Below the pieces are notes generated by a model that worked only from the letters and a program-made list of their open reading frames with translations, was not told where the DNA came from and made no database searches. A stretch of DNA of 64,000 bases from an uncultured Rhodopila sp. GTDB lineage: Bacteria > Pseudomonadota > Alphaproteobacteria > Acetobacterales > Acetobacteraceae. Shown in pieces: positions 21,708-30,183 of this stretch; the stretch's first letter is position 1, and each line of letters begins with the position of its first letter. The translations under genes were made by a program, and so were the position numbers. The stretch covers positions 1-64,000 of the forward strand of contig NZ_CAIWTY010000001.1 in assembly GCF_903915725.1 (NCBI RefSeq), given 5' to 3'.

Positions 21708-21809
21708 CAGCCCTTTGCGCCACGCTGCCGGGCGGCTCGGCTGGACCGGCAAGGGTCCGCCTCGTAGACTTCTCGGTTAGTGCGATAAGGGCGGTTTGGC
21801 AGAAATTCC

Positions 21810-22421
21810 ATGCGTGACGAAATATCGGCTTATAAACGCGACCGTATACTGGAAGAAGCCGTCAAGCTGTTCTATGAGCGCGGGTTCAGCGGCACGACGC
21901 TGGACGACATCGCCGGCAAGCTCGGGGTCACCAAGCCCTTCATCTACACGCATTTCCGCAGCAAATGCGAATTGTTGGAGGCGGTGTGCCGTCCAACGAT
22001 CGAAATGTCTCTGGACGCGATCTCTCGCGCTGCCCAGCGTGAAGGCCGCGCAGCCGATCGGCTGTTCGATGGGATCGTGAACTTCACGAAGGTCGTACTG
22101 CAGCGGCAGGGCAATATCGCGGTGTATTTCCGTGAGGAGAAACATTTGGGGGAAGCCGGCCTGGCCGAAATCAACGCATTACGGAAACGATTTGACCGGG
22201 TGCTGAGCGACCTGCTCCAGGAAGGTGCTGATTCCGGGGAGTTCCGGATCATCGATGTGCGGGTGGCTGCGCTTGCCATCGGCGGAATGGTGAGTTGGGC
22301 TTACACTTGGTATCAACCTGATGGGCGGCTGTCGTTCGACGATATCGGCGCGCGGTTGGCTCATTTTGCCCTACAAATGGTGGAGGCGCAGCCGGCGGCC
22401 GAACTGACGGCGCAATCTTGA
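21810..22421 (+). CDS. TetR/AcrR family transcriptional regulator
   Basis: A 203-residue regulator. The N-terminal TetR helix-turn-helix is clear: RILEEAVKLFYERGFSGTTL, then DDIAGKLGVTKPFIYTHFRS (about residues 12-51). The C-terminal ligand domain looks like the KstR2/acyl-CoA-type group but the inducer cannot be predicted. It precedes the two-GTPase operon by about 120 bases on the same strand, with a repeat fragment between, so a regulatory link is possible but unproven. Confidence 0.88.
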   Translation: MRDEISAYKRDRILEEAVKLFYERGFSGTTLDDIAGKLGVTKPFIYTHFRSKCELLEAVCRPTIEMSLDAISRAAQREGRAADRLFDGIVNFTKVVLQRQGNIAVYFREEKHLGEAGLAEINALRKRFDRVLSDLLQEGADSGEFRIIDVRVAALAIGGMVSWAYTWYQPDGRLSFDDIGARLAHFALQMVEAQPAAELTAQS

Positions 22422-22430
22422 ACATCCCAC

Positions 22431-22471
22431 CGTCATGGCGGGCGCAGTGCCGCCATCCACGCCTTTCTTAA
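22431..22471. repeat. Truncated copy of the MITE-like element
   Basis: CGTCATGGCGGGCGCAG-like sequence followed by GCCATCCACGCCTTT matches the left internal half of the full elements at 36577-36745 and 54268-54437. The rest of the element is missing. An in-frame ATG inside it makes the following GTPase frame look longer than it is. Confidence 0.7.
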
Positions 22472-22545
22472 CGAAGTACAAGCAGCAACTCCATAACGAC
22501 CGGGTCATTTCATCGTTCATTGCTCGTCCGGAAGTCGCTCATCCG

Positions 22546-23781
22546 ATGCCCTTTCAAAAGAATTGGTGGACCGGAGTCTCCCAGACCATCCGCGGCTGGT
22601 TCTCCTGGTCGGTGCAGGATGTGGCGGCCGGCGCATCGTCGGCCCGAACGGTGGAAGCGGTCAGGTTCCGGGCGATCGAGGCAGCGCCGATAATCTGGAT
22701 GCTCGGCAAGGTTCAGTCCGGCAAATCATCGATCGTGCAGCGCCTGACGCGTGCCAGCGAAGCCGAGGTCGGCGAAGGGTTCCGCCCGATGACCAAAACG
22801 GCGCGGATCTTCGATTTTCCGCCGGAAGCGCCGGTGGTGCGGTTCCTGGATACCCGTGGGCTGGGCGAAACCGGCTACGATCCGGCCGAGGACATTGCCG
22901 CGTCCGAGCGGCAGGCGCAGTTGCTGCTGGTGGTCCTGCGTGCCGGCGATCCAGCGCAGGATGCGGTCTTCGAGGCAACGCGGGCGATCCGCGCCCGCCA
23001 CCCGGCGTGGCCCGTGGTCGTGGCCCAGACCTGGCTGCATGCGCTGTATCCGTTTCCGCCTTCTCATCCGGAGCCTTATCCGTTCGATTCGGACGGCTTG
23101 AAAATTCCCGATGCGTTGGCAAGAGCCCTGACACATCAGCGACAGCAATTCGGTGCGCTTGGGGGGACGGGGGCGGTGATGTTCGTGCCGCTCGACTTCA
23201 CCCGACCGGATGATGGACTGGCGCCGCCCGATTATGGCCTTGATGCCCTGCTCGCCGCCTTGTCCGAGGCGCTGCCCAGCGCCGTGATGGCGCGGATCGA
23301 CGCGCTGCACGCCGATCGGGGCGGCAAAATCGCGTCGGAGGCACGCTCGGCCATCCTCGGCTATGCGGTCGTGGCCGGTGCGGCGGATGCGCTGCCGATC
23401 GTTGCGATCGCAGCGGTTCCGGCGGTGCAGGGTGCGATGCTGCGCACCTTGGGATCTCGTTTTTCCGTCGAATGGACGGCCGCCGACATCGGATCGCTGC
23501 TCGGCGCGGTCGGCACGGCGGCGCTGGTGCGTCAGGGCATCGGCTTTGCCCTGAAACAAGCTGCGAAGCTCATCCCGGTCTACGGCCAGATCGGCGGCGC
23601 CGCAGCGGCGTCGCTGTCCAGTTTCGCCTTCACCTACGCGCTGGGCTACGCCGCCTGCGTCTATCTGAAGGGGCGCCGGACCGGAGTCGCTGCCAGTACC
23701 CGCGATATTCAGGAAGCTTACCGGGAGGCGCTGGTGAAGGCGTTCGATATATTCAGGGCCAGCCAGGAGCCCGCGAAATGA
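22546..23781 (+). CDS. GTPase domain membrane protein (first of a coupled pair)
   Basis: A 411-residue protein from the ATG at 22546 (MPFQKNWWTGVSQTIRGWFS). The P-loop GKVQSGKSS is at residues 54-62 and a G3-type DTRG follows (VVRFLDTRGLGETGYD). The usual G4 (N/T)KxD is replaced by VVVAQTWLHAL, so base specificity is doubtful. The C-terminal ~140 residues are hydrophobic and glycine/alanine-rich, with likely membrane segments reminiscent of DUF697. An upstream in-frame ATG at 22435 lies in a repeat fragment and is rejected. The stop overlaps the start of the second GTPase gene (ATGA), so the two are translationally coupled. Function unknown. Confidence 0.75.
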   Translation: MPFQKNWWTGVSQTIRGWFSWSVQDVAAGASSARTVEAVRFRAIEAAPIIWMLGKVQSGKSSIVQRLTRASEAEVGEGFRPMTKTARIFDFPPEAPVVRFLDTRGLGETGYDPAEDIAASERQAQLLLVVLRAGDPAQDAVFEATRAIRARHPAWPVVVAQTWLHALYPFPPSHPEPYPFDSDGLKIPDALARALTHQRQQFGALGGTGAVMFVPLDFTRPDDGLAPPDYGLDALLAALSEALPSAVMARIDALHADRGGKIASEARSAILGYAVVAGAADALPIVAIAAVPAVQGAMLRTLGSRFSVEWTAADIGSLLGAVGTAALVRQGIGFALKQAAKLIPVYGQIGGAAAASLSSFAFTYALGYAACVYLKGRRTGVAASTRDIQEAYREALVKAFDIFRASQEPAK

Positions 23782-25298
23782 TCGGACACGGTCTGCTGAG
23801 AGCGTTCCGGCGGGAATTGGTGGCGGTGGCGCTGCTCCTCGTGCCGCCGCTGCTGCTTATCCCGCTGGGTGTGCTCTGGTTGCTTGAGCGCGGCGGGACT
23901 TTAGCCTTCCTCGCGGTCGGGCTGTTCAGCGCGGCGATTGCCGGGCTGATCATGCTGCTAGCTAAACGGAAACCACCCGCCGCGCATACCGAGGCGATCG
24001 AAACGCCCGCCGACTGGCCGGAGCGGGAACGCATAGCATTCGAAAAGATCGAACGTTTCTCGCGCGGGACGCCCGCGCTTTCGTTCACAAGTCAGGCCGA
24101 AGCGATCGACCTCGCGCATCGCACCGTCGATATCGTGGCACGGCACTACCGGCCCGATGCCGCCAGTCCGCTGACCGCGTTCACCATGCCGGAGGCGTTG
24201 CTGTCGCTGGAATCGGTGGCGGGGCGGCTGCGGCGGGGCCTGCTGCTGGCGGTGCCACTATCCGACCGTCTCACCGTCAGCCAATTGCTCTGGCTGTCCG
24301 CGTCGGTGGAAAAGGCCGGCCGGCTGGGGGAGACCGCCCAGCGTATCTACAACCTGTATCGGATCGCGCGGCCCGTCATCAACCCGGCCGGTTCGGTCAT
24401 GGCCGAGGTCCGCGGACTGATCCAGGACGAATTGCTGACCTCTGCCAAGACCGGCCTCAAGAACCGTCTCACGCGGCTGCTGGTGATCGAGGTCGGCCGG
24501 GCGGCGGTGGAACTCTATTCCGGCCGCATGCGGCTGGACCCGGCTGAGCTGGCGAAGGCCGCGGCCTCGGCCGCGCGGGAGGGCGATGCGAAACCGGCGG
24601 CTCCGCCAGCGCCGCTGCGCCTGCTGATCGCCGGACAGACCAACGCCGGCAAATCGAGTCTGATCAATGCGCTGGCCAGCAGCATCGTCGCGCAGGTGAC
24701 GCCGCTGCCCGGGCCTCCCGGGTTTGCGTGCTTCGAGGCTGTCGATCCGGCCGGACAGAGCTGCATTCTGGTCGATGCGCCGGGGCTTTCCGCCGCGCCC
24801 GGCGCGATCGAGGCGCTGGTGGCGGAGGCGGTAAGGGCGGATGCCGTGCTGTGGACGGTCAGCGCGCTGCAAGCGGCCCGCGACGCCGATGTCCGTGGAT
24901 TGCGGGCGTTTCGCGCGGCGTTCGAGCGGAGGCCGGACCTGAACCGTCCGCCGCTGCTGTTCGTTGTGACCCATATCGATCAATTGCGCCCGTTCACGGA
25001 GTGGGAGCCGCCGTACGACGTGGCCGCTCCGCCCGGTCCGAAGGCGCGATCCATCCGGGATGCCATGGACGCCATCGCATTGGATCTTGGCATGCCCATC
25101 GGCTGCGCCGTTCCGGTGTGTCTGGCACCGGATCGCGAGGCGTATAATGTTGACGCGCTGCGGCTACGGATCAGCGAGTCGCTTCCGGCGGCGCGCCATG
25201 CGCAATTGTCGCGGGCTTACGCTCGGGACACGCGGACGGGATGGTGGCGGGAAGTCGAGCGGTTATACCACGGCGCGCGAACGATCATCGCGAGCTGA
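23778..25298 (+). CDS. Membrane-anchored GTPase (second of a coupled pair)
   Basis: A 506-residue protein. Residues ~14-36 and 42-63 form two transmembrane helices. A long helical region follows, and then a C-terminal G domain with all main motifs: GQTNAGKSS (286-294), DAPG (333-336) and THID (398-401, the G4 TKxD equivalent). The order resembles YcjF/dynamin-like membrane GTPases. The start overlaps the preceding GTPase gene by four bases. The pair probably acts together at the inner membrane, with one degenerate and one canonical G domain. The biological process is not known. Confidence 0.75.
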   Translation: MIGHGLLRAFRRELVAVALLLVPPLLLIPLGVLWLLERGGTLAFLAVGLFSAAIAGLIMLLAKRKPPAAHTEAIETPADWPERERIAFEKIERFSRGTPALSFTSQAEAIDLAHRTVDIVARHYRPDAASPLTAFTMPEALLSLESVAGRLRRGLLLAVPLSDRLTVSQLLWLSASVEKAGRLGETAQRIYNLYRIARPVINPAGSVMAEVRGLIQDELLTSAKTGLKNRLTRLLVIEVGRAAVELYSGRMRLDPAELAKAAASAAREGDAKPAAPPAPLRLLIAGQTNAGKSSLINALASSIVAQVTPLPGPPGFACFEAVDPAGQSCILVDAPGLSAAPGAIEALVAEAVRADAVLWTVSALQAARDADVRGLRAFRAAFERRPDLNRPPLLFVVTHIDQLRPFTEWEPPYDVAAPPGPKARSIRDAMDAIALDLGMPIGCAVPVCLAPDREAYNVDALRLRISESLPAARHAQLSRAYARDTRTGWWREVERLYHGARTIIAS

Positions 25299-25349
25299 AC
25301 ATCGAGCCGCCGTTGGGGTCGCACACCGCGTATCGTCGGAAGCCCGGGG

Positions 25350-25592
25350 TCAGGATCTTTGCCGCGCCCGGGCGACCGCATCGGCGACGTCGCCCCGGGT
25401 GATGCCGATTTCGGCCAACTTGCGCCGCACTCCGTCCGCCGAATCCGTCCTGGCAGGGGTCAGGATGATGCGCCCGTCCTCTACCGCGATCGAAAAAAAG
25501 CCGGGCAGAGACTCAGGCCCGAGGGCGTCGAGTGCGCGTTTCGGCAGGGTGATCTGATTCTTGGAGGTTAATTTGGCGCGCATGGCAGACAT
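25350..25592 (-). CDS. AbrB/MazE/SpoVT-type DNA-binding protein (antitoxin-like), orphan
   Basis: An ~80-residue protein starting MSAMRAKLTSKNQITLPKRA, the swapped-hairpin AbrB fold seen in MazE/VapB antitoxins and transition-state regulators. The C-terminal tail (DGVRRKLAEIGITRGDVADAV) resembles antitoxin tails that bind a PIN or MazF toxin, but no toxin gene adjoins it on either side. A start at the ATG three codons downstream is equally possible. Role as antitoxin or regulator is open. Confidence 0.65.
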   Translation of the reverse strand: MSAMRAKLTSKNQITLPKRALDALGPESLPGFFSIAVEDGRIILTPARTDSADGVRRKLAEIGITRGDVADAVARARQRS

Positions 25593-25597
25593 CGTAA

Positions 25598-25932
25598 TAC
25601 TAGTCCGCGTTGAGTTTGATCCATAGGCACGGTCGCAGCCGCCGTAGAGAATGACTGATGGTGACGGGCAGCTCAATCGTCATGGCAGGCGCAGCCCCTT
25701 GGCGCTAAATTGCGTCCGGCGGTCGTCGCTTTCCCTCGTCATGCCGACGCAGGTCGGCATCAACGCCGTTGCCTAAACCCGCACTGCAAGGCAAGGATGG
25801 TGCGCCTCCGCGCACCATGACCGGGGACAAACGCAGCCGCCAGAGCACAATTTTAGCGCCCAGGGGGCGCAGCCGCCCCTTGTCGGCATGACGAGGCGGT
25901 ACCCCGAAGAGTCGTTCTCTAAGCCGGTTGGG
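25598..25932. repeat. Composite MITE-like element (type 1, interrupted by type 2)
   Basis: The left edge (TACTAGTCC, then a GTTGAG...GGCACG stretch up to GTCATGGCAGGCGCAG) and the right edge (TCGGCATGACGAGGCGG up to GAGTCG...AAGCCGGTTGG) match the ends of the complete elements at 36577-36745 and 54268-54437. The centre is replaced by a different element (25695-25866). It fills the space between the AbrB-like gene and the SSADH stop and holds no gene. Confidence 0.65.
25695..25866. repeat. Type 2 palindromic repeat, ~172 bp
   Basis: Ends are imperfect inverted repeats (CCCCTTGGCGCTAAATTG / CAATTTTAGCGCCCAGGGG). Internal sequence contains TGCCGACGCAGGTCGGCAT and GGTGCGCCTCCGCGCACCAT hairpins that recur in the element at 33937-34128. 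It sits inside the remains of a type 1 element. No coding content. Confidence 0.65.
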
Positions 25933-25933
25933 A

Positions 25934-27367
25934 TTACATGCCAGCCTGGGTGACGAACTTCGTGAGCAAATATCCCTCGATCGCCTCCGAACCACCCTCC
26001 GACCCGTAGCCCGAATCCTTCACCCCGCCGAACGGCGTTTCCGGCAGCGCCAGCCCCTGGTGATTGATCGACATCATCCCCGCTTCGACAGCCGACGCTA
26101 TCGCGGCCGCGGTCTTCGCCGAACGCGTATAGGCGTAGGAGGCCAGACCGAATGGCAGCCGGTTCGCCTCGGCCACCACATCGTCGAACCCCCGGAACGG
26201 CGAGATCAGCGCCAGCGGGCCGAACGGCTCCTCATTCATCACCCGGGCCTCCAGCGGCACGTCGGTCAGCACTGTCGGTTCGAAGAAGTTGCCCTTGTTG
26301 CCGATACGGCTGCCGCCGGTGCGGATCGTCGCGCCTTTCTGCTGCGCATCGCCGATGAACGTTTCCATCGCCGTGATGCGGCGGGCATTCGCCAACGGCC
26401 CCATGGTCGTGCCGCTTTCCAGCCCGTCGCCGACTTTTACCGCCTTGGCGTGCGCGACGAAGCCCTCGACGAACTGCTCGTAGACGCTCTCATGCACCAG
26501 CATGCGGGTCGGAGACACGCAGACCTGGCCGGCGTTGCGATACTTCGCGCCGGCCAGCAGCTTGCTCGCCGCGGCGATGTCCGCATCGTCAAATACGATC
26601 GCCGGGGCGTGGCCGCCGAGTTCCATCGTCACCCGCTTCATGTGCGCGCCCGCCAGCGCCGCCAACTGCTTGCCGATGACCGTTGAACCGGTGAACGAAA
26701 TCTTCCGGATCACCGGATGCGGGATCAGGTATTCGGAAATCTCCGCCGGCACGCCGTAGACCAGGTTCACGACACCGGCGGGTATTCCGGCGTCCACGAA
26801 CGCGCGCACCAGTTCGGCCGGGGAGGCAGGGGTTTCCTCCGGAGCCTTGACGATGATCGAGCATCCGGCGGCGACCGCCCCGGACAGCTTGCGCACCACC
26901 TGGTTGATCGGGAAGTTCCACGGCGTGAACGCCGCGACCGGACCCACCGGCTCCTTGATCACGAGCTGATAGATGCCATCCGCCCGCGCCGGGATGACGC
27001 GTCCATAGGCCCGGCGGGCCTCCTCGGCGAACCAGTCGATCACGTCGGCGGCCGCGAGAACCTCGCCTTTGGCTTCCGGCAACGGCTTGCCCTGCTCCTG
27101 CGTCAGCAGCCGCGAGATCTCATCGGCGCGGCTGCGCAGGATGTCAGCGGCCTTGCGCATCAGTTTGGAGCGGTCGAAAGCGGCCACCTTCCGCCATGTC
27201 CGGAAACCCTTCGCCGCCGCTTCCAGGGCGCGATCCAGATCGGCTTTGTCCGCATGCGCCACGGTGCCGATTTTGTCGCCGGTAGCCGGGTTGACGACGT
27301 CGATGTTGCGGCCGGAGGCGGCCTTGGTCCAAGTGCCGTCGATGAAAAGCGAAACGTCTGGATACAT
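25934..27367 (-). CDS. NAD-dependent succinate-semialdehyde dehydrogenase-like aldehyde dehydrogenase
   Basis: A 477-residue aldehyde dehydrogenase starting [20 protein letters not shown] behind an AGGA site. It has [48 protein letters not shown] (catalytic Glu) and [11 protein letters not shown] (catalytic Cys). It is clearly paralogous to the enzyme at 10871-12349 but differs in most substrate-loop residues. Substrate may be succinate semialdehyde or a related short semialdehyde. The frame runs on upstream without a plausible start. It diverges from the copper-protein genes. Confidence 0.85.
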   Translation of the reverse strand: MYPDVSLFIDGTWTKAASGRNIDVVNPATGDKIGTVAHADKADLDRALEAAAKGFRTWRKVAAFDRSKLMRKAADILRSRADEISRLLTQEQGKPLPEAKGEVLAAADVIDWFAEEARRAYGRVIPARADGIYQLVIKEPVGPVAAFTPWNFPINQVVRKLSGAVAAGCSIIVKAPEETPASPAELVRAFVDAGIPAGVVNLVYGVPAEISEYLIPHPVIRKISFTGSTVIGKQLAALAGAHMKRVTMELGGHAPAIVFDDADIAAASKLLAGAKYRNAGQVCVSPTRMLVHESVYEQFVEGFVAHAKAVKVGDGLESGTTMGPLANARRITAMETFIGDAQQKGATIRTGGSRIGNKGNFFEPTVLTDVPLEARVMNEEPFGPLALISPFRGFDDVVAEANRLPFGLASYAYTRSAKTAAAIASAVEAGMMSINHQGLALPETPFGGVKDSGYGSEGGSEAIEGYLLTKFVTQAGM

Positions 27368-27526
27368 GTTTCCTGTCCTTTTTGGCCGTCCGGAGATGGC
27401 GCCAACGGGCGGGCGGTTCAACCGCCGCGTGGCGCCGCTTTGTATTTCCTCGCACCGGACGTCCGGTTTGCCAAGGGTTTGGGGGTCGGCTTGCACCGCC
27501 GTCGCGCCAATGCTTGAAACCATCGC

Positions 27527-27892
27527 ATGATCCGATCGATCGCACCGCGGCGGTTGCCTGCGCTGATGCTCGCCATGCTGGCGGTTTGGGCGCTGCTGCT
27601 GCGCGTGCAGACGATCCCGGCGCAAGGCGATGTGGTCGCGCTGTATGGAACGTTGTGCCACACGGGCGATCCGGTACCGCGCGATCCCGGGCGTCCGCCG
27701 ACAGATTGCGATACCTGCCTGCTGTGCCACACGGTGCAAGACGATCATGGTGGCACCGTCCTGCTGCCCTCCGCGGTTCCGATCGCGGAGCCGGGTTTTG
27801 CCCCGAGTCGGCTGGCGCCGATTGCGGCGGAGACGGGTTTCGGACGGCTCCGGGATGTACCGCGGGCACGGGATCCGCCGGCTACGGCCTGA
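27527..27892 (+). CDS. DUF2946-like periplasmic/membrane protein with Cys motif
   Basis: A 121-residue protein with an N-terminal hydrophobic segment (about residues 10-26) acting as signal or anchor. It then carries a cysteine-histidine cluster, LCH at 43-45 and CDTCLLCH at 61-68, of the kind seen in DUF2946 proteins. Such genes often neighbour copper-handling genes, as here (PCuAC follows after 46 bases). Metal binding is inferred from the motif. The C-terminal third is Pro/Arg-rich and unconserved in appearance. Confidence 0.65.
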   Translation: MIRSIAPRRLPALMLAMLAVWALLLRVQTIPAQGDVVALYGTLCHTGDPVPRDPGRPPTDCDTCLLCHTVQDDHGGTVLLPSAVPIAEPGFAPSRLAPIAAETGFGRLRDVPRARDPPATA

Positions 27893-27938
27893 CTGATCCG
27901 ATCGCCTTCAACCGTTTCTTCTATTCAGGCAGGTTTCC

Positions 27939-28433
27939 ATGCCCAATCTCACAACGCGCCGTACGGCGCTGCTTTTTGCCGCTTGTTTCTCCGTTACCGC
28001 CATCGGCCTGGCCGCTCCCGCCCGCGCGGACGGCATCGCGGTCGATCATGCCTGGGCGCGCGCCTCGGCCGGCGGCGCAACGACCGGCGCAGCCTATTTC
28101 ACGCTGACCGGTGGCGCCCAGCCGGACACGCTTGTCGGGGTAAGCACCCCGGCCGCCTCGAAAGCCGAGCTCCACGAGACCTTGGTTGAGAACGGCATCA
28201 CCAAGATGCGCGCGGCTGCCTCCCTGGCGATCCCCGCCGGCAAGGTCGTCTCCTTCGCGCCGGGGGGCTACCACGTGATGCTGACCGGCCTGAAACAGCC
28301 GCTTGCGGCCGAACAGAGTTTTCCGCTGACCCTGACCTTCGCCCATGCGGCCCCGGTCACCGTCGATGTGCATGTCCAGGGCCTGGGTCATGCGACGCCG
28401 ATGGAGGGGCATGACCATATGCATATGCAATAG
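27939..28433 (+). CDS. Periplasmic copper chaperone PCu(A)C
   Basis: A 164-residue protein with a twin-arginine-like/Sec leader (residues 1-30, ending APARA). The mature part fits the PCuAC fold. The Cu(I) motif H-x10-M-x21-H-x-M is exact: His79, Met90, His112, Met114. The C terminus (HDHMHMQ) adds further potential copper ligands. It should deliver copper to the CuA site of cytochrome oxidase in the periplasm. Probably one operon with the upstream DUF2946 gene. Confidence 0.9.
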   Translation: MPNLTTRRTALLFAACFSVTAIGLAAPARADGIAVDHAWARASAGGATTGAAYFTLTGGAQPDTLVGVSTPAASKAELHETLVENGITKMRAAASLAIPAGKVVSFAPGGYHVMLTGLKQPLAAEQSFPLTLTFAHAAPVTVDVHVQGLGHATPMEGHDHMHMQ

Positions 28434-28599
28434 GCGTAACGCGGCCCGGGCGGCTTCTGGCCGCCTCGGGCCGCATCGCCGATACCGCACGCGCCGTCCC
28501 GACACTTGTCCGGACCTCGGCATATCTGTCTGAAACCGGCCGGGAACCGCGGCCGTTACGGTATCGACCCGAAAAACTGTTGCCATACACGTAATTTTA

Positions 28600-29274
28600 A
28601 TGTGTTTCCAAACCATCTCGCCACGGTTTTGGCCTATACGGACGCCCGTGAGATATTTGACCGATTTTGCCGATCAGGCGGTTATCCTGCCGCTGGTTTT
28701 TGCCGTTGCGATCGCGCTTGCCGTGCAGGGCTGGCGGCGCGGTGCCATCACGTGGCTGATCGTCGTCATAACCACTTTTGCCGCCACCTTGGCCTTCAAG
28801 CTGATGTTTCTGGCCTGTTCGCCGGTGTTCGGCCCGATGGATATCCATAGCCCGAGCGGACACGTGGCATCCGCCACCGTTGTATCCGGCGGTCTGGCGG
28901 TTCTGCTCACGCGCAGCCGGCTCAGCATCCTGCCGGCTGCGATCCTGGCAGCGTTGGTTATCGGCCTGTCACGCCTCGTGCTCGGCATGCACTCGCTGCC
29001 TGAAGTCGTTGTCGGAGCGATGATCGGGCTGGCTGGCGCGGCCGCCCTGCTGCGCTTTGCCGGCCGGCCGCCACCGAGCCTCCACATCCTGCCGCTTGTC
29101 GCGGTTATCGTCGTGGTTACGGGCATTTTCCACGGCCTGCATCTCCCGGCGGAGGCCGCGATCAGGCATACCGCTTTCCGTGCCGCTCAGTTCATACCGG
29201 CCTGTCGCGGCACGCCGGAATTCTACCGTCAACCCGCGGTCGAGCCCGCGGCGGCGCGACCGGATGGCTTCTGA
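28600..29274 (+). CDS. PAP2 family phosphatase-like membrane protein
   Basis: A ~224-residue polytopic protein with PAP2 motifs 2 and 3: PSGH at residues 85-88 and SRLVLGMHSLPEV at 124-136. Motif 1 (KxxxxxxRP) is altered to KLMFLACSP, so activity might differ from classic lipid phosphatases. Five or six hydrophobic segments place it in the inner membrane, with the active site facing the periplasm. Likely substrates would be phosphatidate or undecaprenyl-pyrophosphate-type lipids. A GTG at 28648 is an alternative start. Confidence 0.8.
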   Translation: MCFQTISPRFWPIRTPVRYLTDFADQAVILPLVFAVAIALAVQGWRRGAITWLIVVITTFAATLAFKLMFLACSPVFGPMDIHSPSGHVASATVVSGGLAVLLTRSRLSILPAAILAALVIGLSRLVLGMHSLPEVVVGAMIGLAGAAALLRFAGRPPPSLHILPLVAVIVVVTGIFHGLHLPAEAAIRHTAFRAAQFIPACRGTPEFYRQPAVEPAAARPDGF

Positions 29275-29325
29275 CGGACGGGCACAGGCTTTACGCCGCC
29301 CGCGCCGCAGACTACCTCCGCCAGA

Positions 29326-30108
29326 ATGACCGTCCCTGTCCCTGTTTCGATCCCGCGAGCCGCTGTGGTGACCGGGGGCGCCCAACGCCTTGGCCAGGCG
29401 ATCGCGCTGGAATTGGCGGCGGCCGGCTTCGACGTGGCGATCCATTATCATGCGAGCCCGACGGCCGCGGAGGAAACCCGTGCCCGCATCGAGGATCTCG
29501 GCCGGCGGGCGGTTATTCTCCAGGCCGACCTTGCTGTCGAAAGCGAGGTCGCCAGCCTGATGCAGCGTGCCACCGAGGCGCTCGGTCCCATCGGCGTGCT
29601 GGTCAACAATGCCAGCCGTTTCGAGCGGGATGAATGGGACGACGCGACGCGGGAAAGCTGGGACGCGCATATCGAGCCTAACCTGCGGGCGCCGTTCGTG
29701 CTGATCCAGGCCTTTGCCCGCACGCTTCCCGCGGAGGCTGAAGGCGTCGTGGTCAACGTGATCGATCAGAGGGTGTGGTCGCTGACGCCGCACTTCGTGT
29801 CCTACACGATCTCCAAGGCCGGGTTATGGGCGCTGACCCAAACCATGGCGCTGGCGCTGGCGCCGCGGATCAGGGTGAACGCCATCGGACCCGGCCCGAC
29901 TCTGCCGAGCCCGCGGCAGACGGAAGAGCAGTTCGCGCGGCAGGCGGGATCGGTTCCCCTCGGCCATGGCAGCAGCCCGGCGGAGGTCGCCGCGGCGGTG
30001 CTGGCCATCCTTGGCCTGCCGGCAATGACCGGCCAGATGATTGCCCTGGACGGCGGCCAGCACCTGCAATGGTCTGCCCGGGATGCCGCGACGGGGACGG
30101 AAGAGTAG
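29326..30108 (+). CDS. SDR family oxidoreductase, pteridine-reductase-like
   Basis: A 260-residue short-chain dehydrogenase. The cofactor motif reads VVTGGAQRLGQAIA, NNAS lies mid-protein, and the catalytic segment is VVNVIDQRVW...YTISKAG. The classical Ser is replaced by an Asp-containing IDQR, as in pteridine reductases (PTR1/FolM group) that use Asp-Tyr-Lys. The GPGPTLPSPRQ loop also fits that group. A role in dihydromonapterin or folate reduction is likely. It ends 75 bases from the convergent PGM1-like gene. Confidence 0.82.
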   Translation: MTVPVPVSIPRAAVVTGGAQRLGQAIALELAAAGFDVAIHYHASPTAAEETRARIEDLGRRAVILQADLAVESEVASLMQRATEALGPIGVLVNNASRFERDEWDDATRESWDAHIEPNLRAPFVLIQAFARTLPAEAEGVVVNVIDQRVWSLTPHFVSYTISKAGLWALTQTMALALAPRIRVNAIGPGPTLPSPRQTEEQFARQAGSVPLGHGSSPAEVAAAVLAILGLPAMTGQMIALDGGQHLQWSARDAATGTEE

Positions 30109-30183
30109 CGGTTTCGCCTCCGCTTTCGTGGCGGCTCCTGTCCGGGCCGCCCTCGACAGCACATGCTGCGACACGCGGCCGGA

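Noticed and set aside
22435-22545. N-terminal extension of the first GTPase
   Set aside because: The extra ATG lies in a truncated copy of a dispersed repeat; the ATG at 22546 is the better start.
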